From Ilyomonas sp965247435 (GTDB lineage Bacteria; Bacteroidota; Bacteroidia; Chitinophagales; Chitinophagaceae): 64,000 bases of DNA. The DNA lies in assembly GCA_965247435.1 (NCBI GenBank), contig OZ252019.1, forward strand, positions 2,108,001 to 2,172,000. The letters are read 5' to 3'. Below the pieces are notes generated by a model, which saw only the letters and a program-made list of their open reading frames with translations, was not told where the DNA came from and ran no database searches. Positions within the stretch are counted from its first letter, which is position 1. Every line of letters begins with the position of its first letter. Shown piece after piece: positions 9,122 to 17,730 of the stretch. Made by a program: the position numbers and the translations under genes.

Positions 9122-9526
9122 ATGAACATCACATTACAGCAGGCGCAGCAAGCGCTGGAGGCCGCTTTGGAAAAGGCTGCAAAAATGAATTTAAAAATGA
9201 ACATAGCCGTGGTGGATAGCGGCGCCAACTTAACTGCTTTTTGCCGTATGGACGGTGCATGGCTTGGCTCGGTTGATATTGCTATAAAAAAAGCAAAGAC
9301 AGCCCGGTTTTTCGACATGCCAACCGGCGAGCTCGGAAAATTATCACAGCCCGGCAAATCGCTTTACCAGATTGAAGTGTCTAATGGCGGCCTCATTACG
9401 TTCCCGGGCGGCTTACCGATTAAAGATGCCAGCGGTACTGTAATTGGTGCTATTGGTGCTTCGGGAAGCACAGTTGACGATGATGAAAAAGTGGCCGAAG
9501 CAGGCGTAAAAGCATTAAAAGGTTAA
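9122..9526 (+). CDS. GlcG/HbpS family protein
   Basis: A 134-aa protein of the GlcG/HbpS family (alpha-beta fold, often oligomeric; some members bind haem or act in glycolate operons). The typical pattern is MNITLQQAQQALEAALEKA, then MNIAVVDSGANLTAFCRMDGAW, then KDASGTVIGAIGASGS near the end. The start at 9122 was preferred over an in-frame Met at 9083, which would add 13 atypical residues. The protein has no export signal, so it is probably cytoplasmic. Function beyond family membership is unknown. A strong terminator follows. Confidence 0.8.
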   Translation: MNITLQQAQQALEAALEKAAKMNLKMNIAVVDSGANLTAFCRMDGAWLGSVDIAIKKAKTARFFDMPTGELGKLSQPGKSLYQIEVSNGGLITFPGGLPIKDASGTVIGAIGASGSTVDDDEKVAEAGVKALKG

Positions 9527-9553
9527 CGCGCTTTTACTTATACATTTTATGTT

Positions 9554-9585
9554 GTTAAGGCTGTTGCGGTAGCAACAGCCTTAAC
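9554..9585 (+). terminator. Rho-independent terminator
   Basis: Perfect 14-bp stem, arms 9554-9567 and 9572-9585, loop GGTA, followed directly by five T. It lies 28 bp after the GlcG/HbpS gene and 15 bp from the stop of the convergent membrane-protein gene at 9600. Confidence 0.85.
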
Positions 9586-9599
9586 TTTTTACAGGCATA

Positions 9600-10118
9600 T
9601 TAATTCTCAATATCCAGTTTTTCCTCCTTATGATCGCCATAACGTTTCAGCAGCCGGAAGCTCATAATGATGTGCAGGAGCAGCACGAGGCTGATAATCA
9701 TAAAAAAGGTCATGACTCCTTTTATACCTTGTTCCAGCAGCGCCGGCGTGATGGTATCCGGAATGCCGGGCTGCTTCATCATCTGGCCGATCAATTCGCT
9801 TACCGCCTCCGGGTTGGAGATAATGGTAAGGTGCAGGTAGATCATCATTACACAAAAAAAGATAGTTACAACAGCGCTGAAACGCATCCTGCTGCGCAGT
9901 GAAGCGGTAAGTGGTTTACCGCCGCTGATGACGGAAGTAAGAAATATAAAACTGCAGATAATATAAAAGACGATAGCGCCGATAATCAATACACCAAACA
10001 GGGCCGAAGGATTAACCAATACAGACAATAAGCCAAATAACGCGGATAAACCAAAGATTACTGCCACCGGCAGCAGCAGGGAAGAGATGATTTTGTAAAC
10101 TAATAGTTCTGCTTTCAT
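9600..10118 (-). CDS. Uncharacterised four-helix membrane protein
   Basis: A 172-aa protein that I do not recognise. It has four hydrophobic segments, at about residues 10-35, 40-62, 80-102 and 132-154, and short charged ends (KRYGDHKEEKLDIEN at the C-terminus). Between helices 3 and 4 is a polar loop with NPEAVSELIGQMMKQPG, so the layout resembles small DUF4199-type Bacteroidota membrane proteins, though I cannot confirm membership. It is transcribed in the same direction as the transglutaminase operon, but the gap is 86 bp, so common transcription is possible and not shown. Confidence 0.55.
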   Translation of the reverse strand: MKAELLVYKIISSLLLPVAVIFGLSALFGLLSVLVNPSALFGVLIIGAIVFYIICSFIFLTSVISGGKPLTASLRSRMRFSAVVTIFFCVMMIYLHLTIISNPEAVSELIGQMMKQPGIPDTITPALLEQGIKGVMTFFMIISLVLLLHIIMSFRLLKRYGDHKEEKLDIEN

Positions 10119-10204
10119 GCAGCAAAAATAATGAGCAGCAATCTAACAGCTATAATTCTCCTTCAGGTTGTGTTTTGTGCGCGTCTTGTATGTACCAACG
10201 CTGC

Positions 10205-11146
10205 TTATTGCTGCTGCGCTGCATAGCCTTCTATTAGGGGTTCTTCTGCCTGTTGCGCCTGGTTGGCAAGCGCCACATCATTCGTGCCTTCAAAGCGCTG
10301 GCCGTCTTCGTAGCTTACAGAAACATATACGGAGAGCTTTTGCTTGGCAGGTCCTTTAAAGGTGCCTTTTACGGGACTGCAATCTTTAAAATGCCGGCCT
10401 ACCGCCAGCTTTACGTGATGGTTGGTAACCCATACGTTGTTGGTCGGGTCAATGCCGGCCCACCCATATTGGGGTATCCACGCTTCTACCCAGGCATGGG
10501 TTGCGCCTTCGCCGCGCATCCCGTTTTTATTCGGGCAAATGTAGCCGCTCACATACCTGCCTGGGATGCCAATGGTGCGCAGTATCTGCAGCATTACGTG
10601 TGCAAAATCCTGGCATACGCCGCTCTTGTGCTGCAGGATCTCTTCCACCGTAGTTTGCACATTGGTGATACCTTTTACGTAGCGGAAGTTTTTGTAAATA
10701 TATCCGGCGCATTGCTGTACAATGGTGGCCACACTGTCGTTGGTGTTATGTATTTGCTGCAGGATATTGTCAATAGCATTTTCCGACTGGATGTATCCCG
10801 GAGTTGCCAGTTCCAGCAGTTGAAGATTCTCATCGGTCTCGTGTTGCAACTCACCGAGGCTGCTGCCAAAGTTTACTTTAACCTCACCGGTCGAAAGTGT
10901 TCTTACTACCAGCTTGCTTTCAATCACTAATAACTTATGTGGCGGCGATACACTGAACACACCGTTCTTATTTCCCCAGTAATCTACAAAAGTCTGCACG
11001 TCCGGCTGGTGGGTTATCATCAGGTCGTGCTGCAGGGCTTCCTGGTCGTTGCACTGGTATGGAAAGATTTTAATTTCGTTATGGCTTTCCTTTACAGGGC
11101 GGTCATATTCGTATCTCGTGATGTGGTGTATTCTAAAAACAGACAT
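10205..11146 (-). CDS. Transglutaminase-like cysteine protease family protein
   Basis: A 313-aa protein with the bacterial transglutaminase N-terminal beta domain (about 1-90: FRIHHITRYEYDRPV, a typical start). A papain-like transglutaminase core follows: catalytic Cys in SGVCQDFAHVM near 180, His in THAWVEAWIP near 225, Asp in GIDPTN near 243. It is the last gene of a three-gene minus-strand operon with the alpha-E and circularly permuted ATP-grasp genes. This gene set recurs in many bacteria. The family context suggests formation and cleavage of amide or peptide bonds on an unknown small molecule or protein tag; that role is inferred, not proven. Confidence 0.88.
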   Translation of the reverse strand: MSVFRIHHITRYEYDRPVKESHNEIKIFPYQCNDQEALQHDLMITHQPDVQTFVDYWGNKNGVFSVSPPHKLLVIESKLVVRTLSTGEVKVNFGSSLGELQHETDENLQLLELATPGYIQSENAIDNILQQIHNTNDSVATIVQQCAGYIYKNFRYVKGITNVQTTVEEILQHKSGVCQDFAHVMLQILRTIGIPGRYVSGYICPNKNGMRGEGATHAWVEAWIPQYGWAGIDPTNNVWVTNHHVKLAVGRHFKDCSPVKGTFKGPAKQKLSVYVSVSYEDGQRFEGTNDVALANQAQQAEEPLIEGYAAQQQ

Positions 11147-11155
11147 GCTGAATGA

Positions 11156-12097
11156 TTAAGCGTAAGAAAAAAAGTGTTGGGCAAGCTGCATACTAAAAGC
11201 AGTAAGCCCGTCGCGGGTATCTATCAAAAATCGCTGTAAGCGAAGCCCTTCCAGGCCGCCCGGTTCGGCATACCGTACACTGCTGTACAGCCGGCCGATA
11301 GCGTTGAGCACCGCTTTGCTTTCGGCATTGCCGCCCTCCGGCATTATTTTTTTCAGGTAAATGTGTATGCGGCTTAATGAATATAAAATGGAGCGCGTAA
11401 AGTTTTCGTTGAAGATGAGCTGTTGCAACAGGTTGTACGTGTAATTGGTGCTGGTATAGGTTTTAAGGTGCAATTCGTAGCCCGAAAGCGCCAGCAGCAG
11501 ATACCGCCATTGCAGTATATCAGCCTGTTCCTGCACTTTAAAATCAATAAGCTGCAGTTGTTTCTCCAGGAGGCTGATGGTATGAAAGCAGCGCTCGATG
11601 TATTTGCCAAGGTTCATAAAGTACCAGCCCGTATCGCGCGGCATCGTTATCTCCACGATACCGGTATATAAAACAGAATGGCGTGTACAGATGTCCATCA
11701 CTTCCATGGCTTCGTTGTTACTCAATTTTGCTGCCAGATATGGCTCATTCATGTAATGATATAACTGGTTAACTTCTTCCCATACTTCTTTGGTTATGTA
11801 ATCCTGGATGCCCCGCGCATTTTCCCTTGCGCGGTGTACAATCACCTTAAGGGAATTATTGTTTTCCGTATGCATCATTAAGGTGTGTAAAGCAGCGGCG
11901 GTGCTGCTTTCCAGCGTTTCTAATTCTTCTTCATCACTTCTGCCGGCAACTTCCAGCACCTGCCGCCAGCTTGTAGGCGAGCTGATGCCTTTATCAAGCG
12001 AAAGGATATAATGTATGGAAATAAGACGCAGCAAACTATCGGTGCGTTCCATGTACCGGTTAAGCCAGAATAAAGAATCTGCAATTCTGCTGAGCAT
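11156..12097 (-). CDS. Alpha-E domain protein (DUF403)
   Basis: A 313-aa, almost all-helical protein. It opens with MLSRIADSLFWLNRYMERTDSLLRL, the canonical start of the alpha-E family, and ends in helices containing FLIDTRDGLTAFSMQLAQ. No enzymatic residues are known for the family. It almost always accompanies a circularly permuted ATP-grasp and a transglutaminase, as here, 9 bp upstream of the transglutaminase start. A scaffold or substrate-binding role is inferred from this linkage. Confidence 0.88.
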   Translation of the reverse strand: MLSRIADSLFWLNRYMERTDSLLRLISIHYILSLDKGISSPTSWRQVLEVAGRSDEEELETLESSTAAALHTLMMHTENNNSLKVIVHRARENARGIQDYITKEVWEEVNQLYHYMNEPYLAAKLSNNEAMEVMDICTRHSVLYTGIVEITMPRDTGWYFMNLGKYIERCFHTISLLEKQLQLIDFKVQEQADILQWRYLLLALSGYELHLKTYTSTNYTYNLLQQLIFNENFTRSILYSLSRIHIYLKKIMPEGGNAESKAVLNAIGRLYSSVRYAEPGGLEGLRLQRFLIDTRDGLTAFSMQLAQHFFSYA

Positions 12098-12212
12098 ACT
12101 TTCTATTATTTGTATTCTATAAATGTTTAAAGCTGAACGTTGAAGGTTTAAAGCTGAAGTGACCGGAAGAGTAAACTTTGATCTTTAAACTTTAGTCTTT
12201 CAACAATAATTA

Positions 12213-13658
12213 CTAATCTATTACCCAGGTATCCTTGCTGCCGCCGCCCTGGGAGGAGTTAACGACCAGCGAGCCTTCCCGCAGGGCAACACGGGTAAGC
12301 CCGCCGGGAACAATATGAATGCCGTTTGGCCCGCACAGCGCGTAAGGACGCAAATCCACATGCCGCGGCTGAAACCTGCCGTCAATGAAACAAGGTACCG
12401 TAGAGAGTTTAATAATCGGCTGCGCAATAAAGCTGCGGGGATCGTTCTCTATTGCTTCTTTTGCTTCCAGCCATTGCTGTTCTTCTACGGTGTTGCCCAT
12501 TACCATACCATAACCGCCGCTTTGGTTCGTTCGTTTAATCACCATGTTCTGAATATTGGCAAAGACGTGCTCCCGTGCGGCTTTATCGTGCAGGTGATAC
12601 GTGGGTACATTCGCCAGGATCGGCTCTTCACCGAGATAATATTTTATCATGGCCGGTACGTACGCGTAGATCGCTTTATCGTCGGCCACACCGTTGCCAA
12701 CGGCATTGGTAATGGCCACATTGTTTTTGCGGTAAGCATCCATGAGGCCGGGAACGCCCAATACACTATCGGGCTGAAATACCAGCGGGTCTAAATATTC
12801 ATCGTCTATCCGCCGGTAAATTACATGCACGCGCTCGAGGCCGTGCGTGGTTTTCATATATACTTTGTGGTTGTCCACCACCAGGTCGCGGCCTTCTACC
12901 AGCGGGATACCCATTTGCCGCGCCAGGAAAGTATGCTCGTAATAGGCGGAATTAAACACGCCGGGTGTAAGGATCACCACGCGCGGATTGCTTACCTGCT
13001 GCGGTGCAAGGGATAATAAAATCTGGTGCAGCAGCAGGGGGTAATTATTGACGCGGCGCACCGAATTACTGGTAAACATATCAGGAAACAGCCGCTTGGT
13101 GACTTCCCGGTTTTCGAGCATATACGATACGCCGGAAGGCGTGCGCAGGTTGTCTTCGAGGATATAAAACTTACCATCATCGCCGCGGATAAGATCAATG
13201 CCGGAGATGTGCACATAAATGTCGTACGGTACCGAAATGCCTTTTACCTCGCGGGTATAATGCGGGCAGGAAGCGACCAATGAAGCCGGGATAATCCGGT
13301 CTTTAAGGATCTGCTGCTCGTTGTAAATATCTTTAAGAAACTTATTGAGTGCTTCCAGACGTTGTTTAATACCGGCTTCTATATGCTGCCATTCTTTGCC
13401 GGTGATAATGCGTGGAATAATATCGAAAGGGAAGATGCGTTCGATGCCGGCGTTATCGGCATACACGGTGAAAGTGATGCCCTGGTTCATGAACAACTCG
13501 CCGGCCATCCGGTCTTTGTGGTGCAGCGCTGAAAGATCGAGGTGTTGCAGCGCATTCAGTACTTTGCTGTAAGGCTCACGAATCTCCTGCGCATTCCACA
13601 TTTCGTCGTAGATGCCGGCAGTGGTGCTGTAATTGCTAATTAAAGTTGCTAAGCTCAT
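12213..13658 (-). CDS. Circularly permuted type 2 ATP-grasp protein
   Basis: A 481-aa protein of the circularly permuted ATP-grasp type 2 family (formerly DUF404/DUF407). Features include PYSKVLNALQHL near residue 28, FPFDIIPRIITGKEWQHIE, a central DGKFYILEDNLRTPSGVSYMLENR, and the C-terminal KRTNQSGGYGMVMG. The family is predicted to be an ATP-dependent amide ligase using glutamate-like or peptide substrates. It is the first gene of the operon with the alpha-E protein (115 bp gap) and transglutaminase. Intact family length suggests an active enzyme. Confidence 0.9.
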   Translation of the reverse strand: MSLATLISNYSTTAGIYDEMWNAQEIREPYSKVLNALQHLDLSALHHKDRMAGELFMNQGITFTVYADNAGIERIFPFDIIPRIITGKEWQHIEAGIKQRLEALNKFLKDIYNEQQILKDRIIPASLVASCPHYTREVKGISVPYDIYVHISGIDLIRGDDGKFYILEDNLRTPSGVSYMLENREVTKRLFPDMFTSNSVRRVNNYPLLLHQILLSLAPQQVSNPRVVILTPGVFNSAYYEHTFLARQMGIPLVEGRDLVVDNHKVYMKTTHGLERVHVIYRRIDDEYLDPLVFQPDSVLGVPGLMDAYRKNNVAITNAVGNGVADDKAIYAYVPAMIKYYLGEEPILANVPTYHLHDKAAREHVFANIQNMVIKRTNQSGGYGMVMGNTVEEQQWLEAKEAIENDPRSFIAQPIIKLSTVPCFIDGRFQPRHVDLRPYALCGPNGIHIVPGGLTRVALREGSLVVNSSQGGGSKDTWVID

Positions 13659-14148
13659 AAGTTGATTGATTAAGGCTTAAAAAAATAGATCAGCCTTTCA
13701 TAAAGCGCAACTTATCGAAGTGTGGTGAAAATAGGGAAAGTTTTTTAGCCCGAATTAAAAATTAAGCTGCGCTTTACACAGTATATATTTTTCGGCGCTA
13801 TCAGCTTTTAAAACAGCGCAGCAGGAAGGGATATTTACAAAGTAAAAATAAAAGGCTGTTGATAGATACAAAAGTCTCTTTTCAATGGTAATACCATCCG
13901 CCTAATAATTGCTTCCCGATAAACCTGTTTAGCTCCTGCTTACAAGATTGTTTTTAAGTGATGTACTATTAAAACAGGAAGGCAATGAGATAGATACGCC
14001 TTAAAATATAATGAAAATTAGGTGTTGCGTTTTGAACATTTACATATACCAATTAATTTTATACCCGTAGTAAATAATTACCGCCTTCTTTGCCCCGAAT
14101 ACCCATCCAATATCGCCGGTTAAGCAGGTCCAATATCAAGATACGTCC
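13659..14148. other. Intergenic region without a recognised gene
   Basis: About 490 bp, AT-rich, between the start of the ATP-grasp gene and the first ATG of the heptad-repeat frame. I see no convincing gene. The heptad periodicity described for 14149-14508 can be read in the same frame back to about 14120, before the first ATG. Confidence 0.5.
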
Positions 14149-14508
14149 ATGGCATTTTCATTCATTGCTATCGCAAAATTACTGGTGCAGGTTGCGCTGT
14201 TGCATACGCAATTGTTGGCTGCACATATACCGGTGGCAATACTGTGTAAAAGAATCGCAACCCCAAACAATAGAGTCGCACGCTTAAGCAAGCAGCTTGT
14301 TGCTTTAAGTACCCGATTGTCGCCTTTATATACGCAGATGACAAGCCCATATAAAAAGGCGGCAGCAGCTTATAAGCATTTTACAAGCTTTGATATGCAA
14401 ATCACAATTTCTTATACAAAGCTGACAACACCGGAAACACGCATTGCAATGGCAGACGCGCGTCTGCAGCTACAGTGGTCGCAGGTAGTTTCCCCCGTTT
14501 TTCTTTAA
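14149..14508 (+). CDS. Heptad-repeat reading frame, uncharacterised
   Basis: A 119-codon frame made almost entirely of 7-residue units. In register the units read KRIATPN, NRVARLS, KQLVALS, TRLSPLY, TQMTSPY, KKAAAAY, KHFTSFD, MQITISY, TKLTTPE, TRIAMAD, ARLQLQW. Position 2 is nearly always R, Q, K or H and position 3 always hydrophobic. The pattern reaches back in frame before the ATG, so the true start may differ, or the 21-bp array may not be translated at all. If made, it could form a beta-solenoid or coiled structure. It ends 20 bp before the next gene. I do not know any function. Confidence 0.4.
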   Translation: MAFSFIAIAKLLVQVALLHTQLLAAHIPVAILCKRIATPNNRVARLSKQLVALSTRLSPLYTQMTSPYKKAAAAYKHFTSFDMQITISYTKLTTPETRIAMADARLQLQWSQVVSPVFL

Positions 14509-14528
14509 CCATTATAAAAATTAAAAAA

Positions 14529-15419
14529 ATGACAAACAGAGACATTGCAAAAAACAACATGTACAAACAGGTAAAACGCTTTTTCAACACGCACTACGCC
14601 GTATTTAACGGCTTTGCCCGCCTGCTGCTGCAGATTACGCTTTTCGGGAACCTCAACGACAAGCTGGACGATTGCATAAAAACGCAGGGCAAGGTAAGCA
14701 CGGGCGTTGCTGATAATAAAGCTACTGCCCTGCTAACGGTAGCTGCCCTAATTGTAAAAGCAAGCCGCAAGCTGCTGGTGTATGCCAAAGACCAGCAAAA
14801 TGCCGTGCTGATGGCTATCCTGGACATCCGCGCATTTGACCTTACCAACAGCTCGTACACCAATAACCTGACCACTATGGAGAATGTATTGGAAGCTATT
14901 AAAGGCATTACGGCGCCATTGGAAGACTACCGCGTGAGTGCTGCGGATATTGCGGCTATAGATGCAGGTATCGCTACCTGCAAGGCCGTGCAGGCTGAGC
15001 CCGGCGATGCACGCAGCAGCCGGGAAGCGGCTACCAAAGGTATTGTGGTAACGATGGGCGCCATAGATGAGTGCCTCGGCGTGCTGGACGACCTGATTGT
15101 AAGTGAATATGCCGACACCCATGCTGCCCTGGTAGAGCAATACCAGAAAGACCGCCGCATAGATAATACGGCTATCCGCCACAGCGGTATTGCCGCACTG
15201 GTGAGCAACGGCACGCTGGCGGAAGGCATAGAAATGAAGGTGGAGAAGCTGAATAAAAGCGCGGTAACGGATATTAACGGTAAGGCGGAAATAAGCCCGA
15301 TGCGGCCGGGTACCTACCTCGTACTGTTTACCGGCGGCCATTACCTGCCGCAAACGGTGAAGCTGACGGTGCCTAAAGGCAAGATTATAGAAGTAAAAGT
15401 GGAGATGGTGAAGGCGTAA
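14529..15419 (+). CDS. Uncharacterised protein with helical core and C-terminal beta domain
   Basis: A 296-aa protein without export signal; start MTNRDIAKNNMYKQ at 14529 (an upstream in-frame Met overlaps the preceding frame). Residues about 10-215 look all-helical, with repeated Ala/Leu-rich segments. Residues about 225-296 resemble a carboxypeptidase-regulatory-like or Ig-like beta domain: MKVEKLNKSAVTDINGKAEI, MRPGTYLVLFTGGHYLPQ, then a final strand EVKVEMV. I do not recognise a family. The setting, a heptad-repeat frame just upstream, is shared with the gene at 40997. A strong terminator follows. Confidence 0.65.
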   Translation: MTNRDIAKNNMYKQVKRFFNTHYAVFNGFARLLLQITLFGNLNDKLDDCIKTQGKVSTGVADNKATALLTVAALIVKASRKLLVYAKDQQNAVLMAILDIRAFDLTNSSYTNNLTTMENVLEAIKGITAPLEDYRVSAADIAAIDAGIATCKAVQAEPGDARSSREAATKGIVVTMGAIDECLGVLDDLIVSEYADTHAALVEQYQKDRRIDNTAIRHSGIAALVSNGTLAEGIEMKVEKLNKSAVTDINGKAEISPMRPGTYLVLFTGGHYLPQTVKLTVPKGKIIEVKVEMVKA

Positions 15420-15442
15420 TTTATTGGTTGGTTTGTTTGTTT

Positions 15443-15480
15443 AACCCTGGGGTTCTGATGAGGAACTCCGGGGTTTTTTT
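15443..15480 (+). terminator. Rho-independent terminator
   Basis: A 13-bp stem containing two G-U pairs, arms 15443-15455 and 15463-15475, loop TGATGAG, with a T-run at 15474-15480. It closes the transcription unit of the 14529 gene and marks the edge of the AT-rich island. Confidence 0.85.
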
Positions 15481-15519
15481 GTTTTTGTTTGTGTGAAGTG
15501 GAAGGTTTGGTGATGGAGT

Positions 15520-15541
15520 GGCATAGTCTGGCAACTATGCC
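15520..15541. repeat. Palindrome at the left edge of the accessory island
   Basis: Perfect 8-bp inverted repeat, arms 15520-15527 (GGCATAGT) and 15534-15541 (ACTATGCC), with the loop CTGGCA. It is not followed by T residues and comes after a complete terminator, so it is more like a dispersed palindromic element than a second terminator. Confidence 0.45.
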
Positions 15542-15594
15542 GAATGTGAGACCAGGGTGGTAGAGCCGAGAGAATCAGCCAAGTAAAAAAATTA

Positions 15595-15626
15595 TTGTAC
15601 GTATTAAGTAGCATTTCATACTTTTC
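15595..15626 (+). promoter_or_regulatory. Possible Bacteroidota-type promoter of the three-gene module
   Basis: TTG at 15595-15597 and TACTTTTC at 15619-15626, separated by 21 bp. This resembles the -33 TTG and -7 TAnnTTTG boxes of Bacteroidota, with the last G replaced by C. It lies 36 bp before the ATG at 15663. Confidence 0.35.
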
Positions 15627-15662
15627 AACTTTCTTGTTTATTCACTAATTATAATAAACTTC

Positions 15663-16724
15663 ATGGATACAAGAGTAATAAATACTGGTCCAGTAACAAG
15701 TTTTAATAGTTTAGTCTTTCATTTAAGTAATGAATTTTTGAAGATAAGAAAGGATTACATTTCTGGAATTAGAACAAAAATTTGTTTTGATTTTTCAGAA
15801 ATGAGAGGGAATGCTATGAATTTACCAGCTTTGGCAGCACTATTGGCAACCGGGAAAAAGATTAGTGACTTTATTGGATATTCAATTCCAGTAAAAATGC
15901 AATGGAATCCTCAAGTGTTAACTTTCTTAACTGATACTCATTTCATGTCTATCGCAAAAAAACTCAAAATTTTCGAGTTTGATCCTTTAATGAGTGGAAC
16001 CATGCGATTTAATAATGACTACATAAATCCCAATACTAGAATAATTTATTTTGGGGACATAAAACCTATTAACAACATTCCCATTGATCAAATAGGTCTT
16101 GAGAAAGCAAAACATAAACAAAAAATAATAGGAAATTTAAAGGTAAGAGCTTCAAACATCTTTGGCGGGGTTGATGATAGACTGGAAACATCTATAGTTA
16201 ATACAACGTTGGAACTTATAATTAATTCACTTATGCATGCAGAAGAAGTTGCTTTTGTGGCACTTCAACGCACAAGTAAAAGAATAACAATTTCAGTGTG
16301 TGATGCAGGAATAGGATTTAAAAAAAGTTTATATCGCACTACTAAATATGATCACTTTGAAGGTATGTCGCATGCTCAAGCTGTTTTCATTGGAAGCTTA
16401 ATACAAAAGGATGTTCACGGCTTGCGTTTAGCTATTTCAGAGGTTTTAAGATTTAAAGAAAATTCGTTTGATTTTAAGGAGAATAAAGGTTGGGTTGTTA
16501 TTTCTTCTTTTGATTCAGAAATAAGATGGCAAAAAGATAAATGGGCAAAAGCATTAAGTTATTTTGATTCTATTGATATCTCTAAAGAAGCACCTGATTT
16601 GGATTATGTTTTTAATGAGCCAATAAAAAGTTATGTAACCCAAGAAGAGGTTGAGAAAGGATATTACAAAACATATGATCATTTCCTTATTGGTACAAGA
16701 ATAAGTTTTGAAATTAAATTCTAA
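15663..16724 (+). CDS. STAS-like/GHKL ATPase protein, first gene of an uncharacterised module
   Basis: A 353-aa soluble protein. Residues about 35-110 look STAS-like (KICFDFSEMRG...LPALAALLATGKKI). Residues about 175-290 form a GHKL/HATPase-c domain: N-box E184...N188 in ELIINSLMHA, G1 box D214-AGIGF, and a lid segment DVHGLRLAISEV. No histidine phosphoacceptor or receiver domain is seen, so a standard two-component kinase is unlikely; an anti-sigma-like or conformational ATPase fits better. Base composition and codon use are far more AT-rich than the surrounding core genes. The stop is 1 bp before the ATG of the next gene. Family identity is inferred from motifs only. Confidence 0.7.
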   Translation: MDTRVINTGPVTSFNSLVFHLSNEFLKIRKDYISGIRTKICFDFSEMRGNAMNLPALAALLATGKKISDFIGYSIPVKMQWNPQVLTFLTDTHFMSIAKKLKIFEFDPLMSGTMRFNNDYINPNTRIIYFGDIKPINNIPIDQIGLEKAKHKQKIIGNLKVRASNIFGGVDDRLETSIVNTTLELIINSLMHAEEVAFVALQRTSKRITISVCDAGIGFKKSLYRTTKYDHFEGMSHAQAVFIGSLIQKDVHGLRLAISEVLRFKENSFDFKENKGWVVISSFDSEIRWQKDKWAKALSYFDSIDISKEAPDLDYVFNEPIKSYVTQEEVEKGYYKTYDHFLIGTRISFEIKF

Positions 16725-16725
16725 T

Positions 16726-17730
16726 ATGGCGACTTTTTACCTATCATTCACTGACTTTATTTATGTAAGATTAACTGCCATAATTTGGATAAAAAATGGC
16801 TTAATTAATTTAGATAATTTATCAAAAAATTCTGGGGATGCATTAAAAGAAACATATGAGCTTATTGAAACTAATAAGCCAATTGTAATAGATTGTAAAA
16901 ATGTTCTCAATATTATTGACCACTCCCTTGATCTACTTTTTGAAAAGATCGCTGAGATTAAGAGACCAGTTTACTTTATAAATTGTTCTTCAATTGAAAA
17001 TTTTATTTCAAGCTTGAATAAAGAGTTTTGTAATAAAGTAGAAAACCCTAAATCCACCTATAGTACTGCTGATAATAACGTTTCTATTTGTTATAGGCCT
17101 CCTTTCCCAATTGTTTATCAGGATTTATCTATAGTCCTAAAAAAGCTTTATCGGAACGTTAGTGATTTTATTGTCGCTTCTTTTTGTCTGCATGATTCAT
17201 CTACTAAAAAGATTCTTCCATCAACACCTTTTTATGCTAATGGAGAATATAATGCAACTAAGATTATATCTGATGCCAATGCTTTTATGTGGACATGTAT
17301 TCTTTTCGCAGATTACATACAAATAAAAATTAATCAATATAGAATTGGTAGTGATATTAGATATCCCCTAAAATTTCTGTCAGTTTCATTAAGAAGCAGT
17401 CCTTTTGCAGCTGCGGTTAGTTTAATTTTAAATTATCATCTTCAAACTATTGAATATTTAGGTCCGAAGAGGGATTCAATTTATCTAAATGCAAATAATA
17501 AAAGTGGACAGTATGAATATATTTATATTGGAGACTTTGCATTTGCGGGAACCGAAATCAGAATTACAAAAATGTATGCTTCTTTAACTAACGCTAGATT
17601 GAAACACGCATTTGTGCTCGGATCATTACTGCCAAAAGAAGCATTCTTAGACTTTTCCTTACATTCATTGGCTGACTTAAAAAAAATTAATCCCAACGCA
17701 AAGTACTCACTTTTTAATGACGAAGAATGA
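16726..17730 (+). CDS. STAS-like/phosphoribosyltransferase-like protein, second gene of the module
   Basis: A 334-aa soluble protein starting at MATFYLSFTD, 1 bp after the preceding stop; an upstream Met would overlap the previous gene. Residues about 48-95 again look STAS-like (KPIVIDCKNVLNIIDHSLDLLF). Residues about 215-310 resemble a type I phosphoribosyltransferase: a strand and helix around PLKFLSVSLRSSPFAAAVSLIL, and a PRPP-loop-like YIYIGDFAFAGTEI near 266-278. The usual acidic pair of that loop is weak here (GDFAFAGT), so it may be a non-catalytic partner of the next protein. The stop overlaps the next start in an ATGA. Domain calls are tentative. Confidence 0.6.
   Translation: MATFYLSFTDFIYVRLTAIIWIKNGLINLDNLSKNSGDALKETYELIETNKPIVIDCKNVLNIIDHSLDLLFEKIAEIKRPVYFINCSSIENFISSLNKEFCNKVENPKSTYSTADNNVSICYRPPFPIVYQDLSIVLKKLYRNVSDFIVASFCLHDSSTKKILPSTPFYANGEYNATKIISDANAFMWTCILFADYIQIKINQYRIGSDIRYPLKFLSVSLRSSPFAAAVSLILNYHLQTIEYLGPKRDSIYLNANNKSGQYEYIYIGDFAFAGTEIRITKMYASLTNARLKHAFVLGSLLPKEAFLDFSLHSLADLKKINPNAKYSLFNDEE

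Noticed and set aside
10253..10930. A 225-codon plus-strand frame opposite the transglutaminase gene
   Set aside because: Antisense shadow; the minus-strand gene has an intact catalytic triad and operon context.
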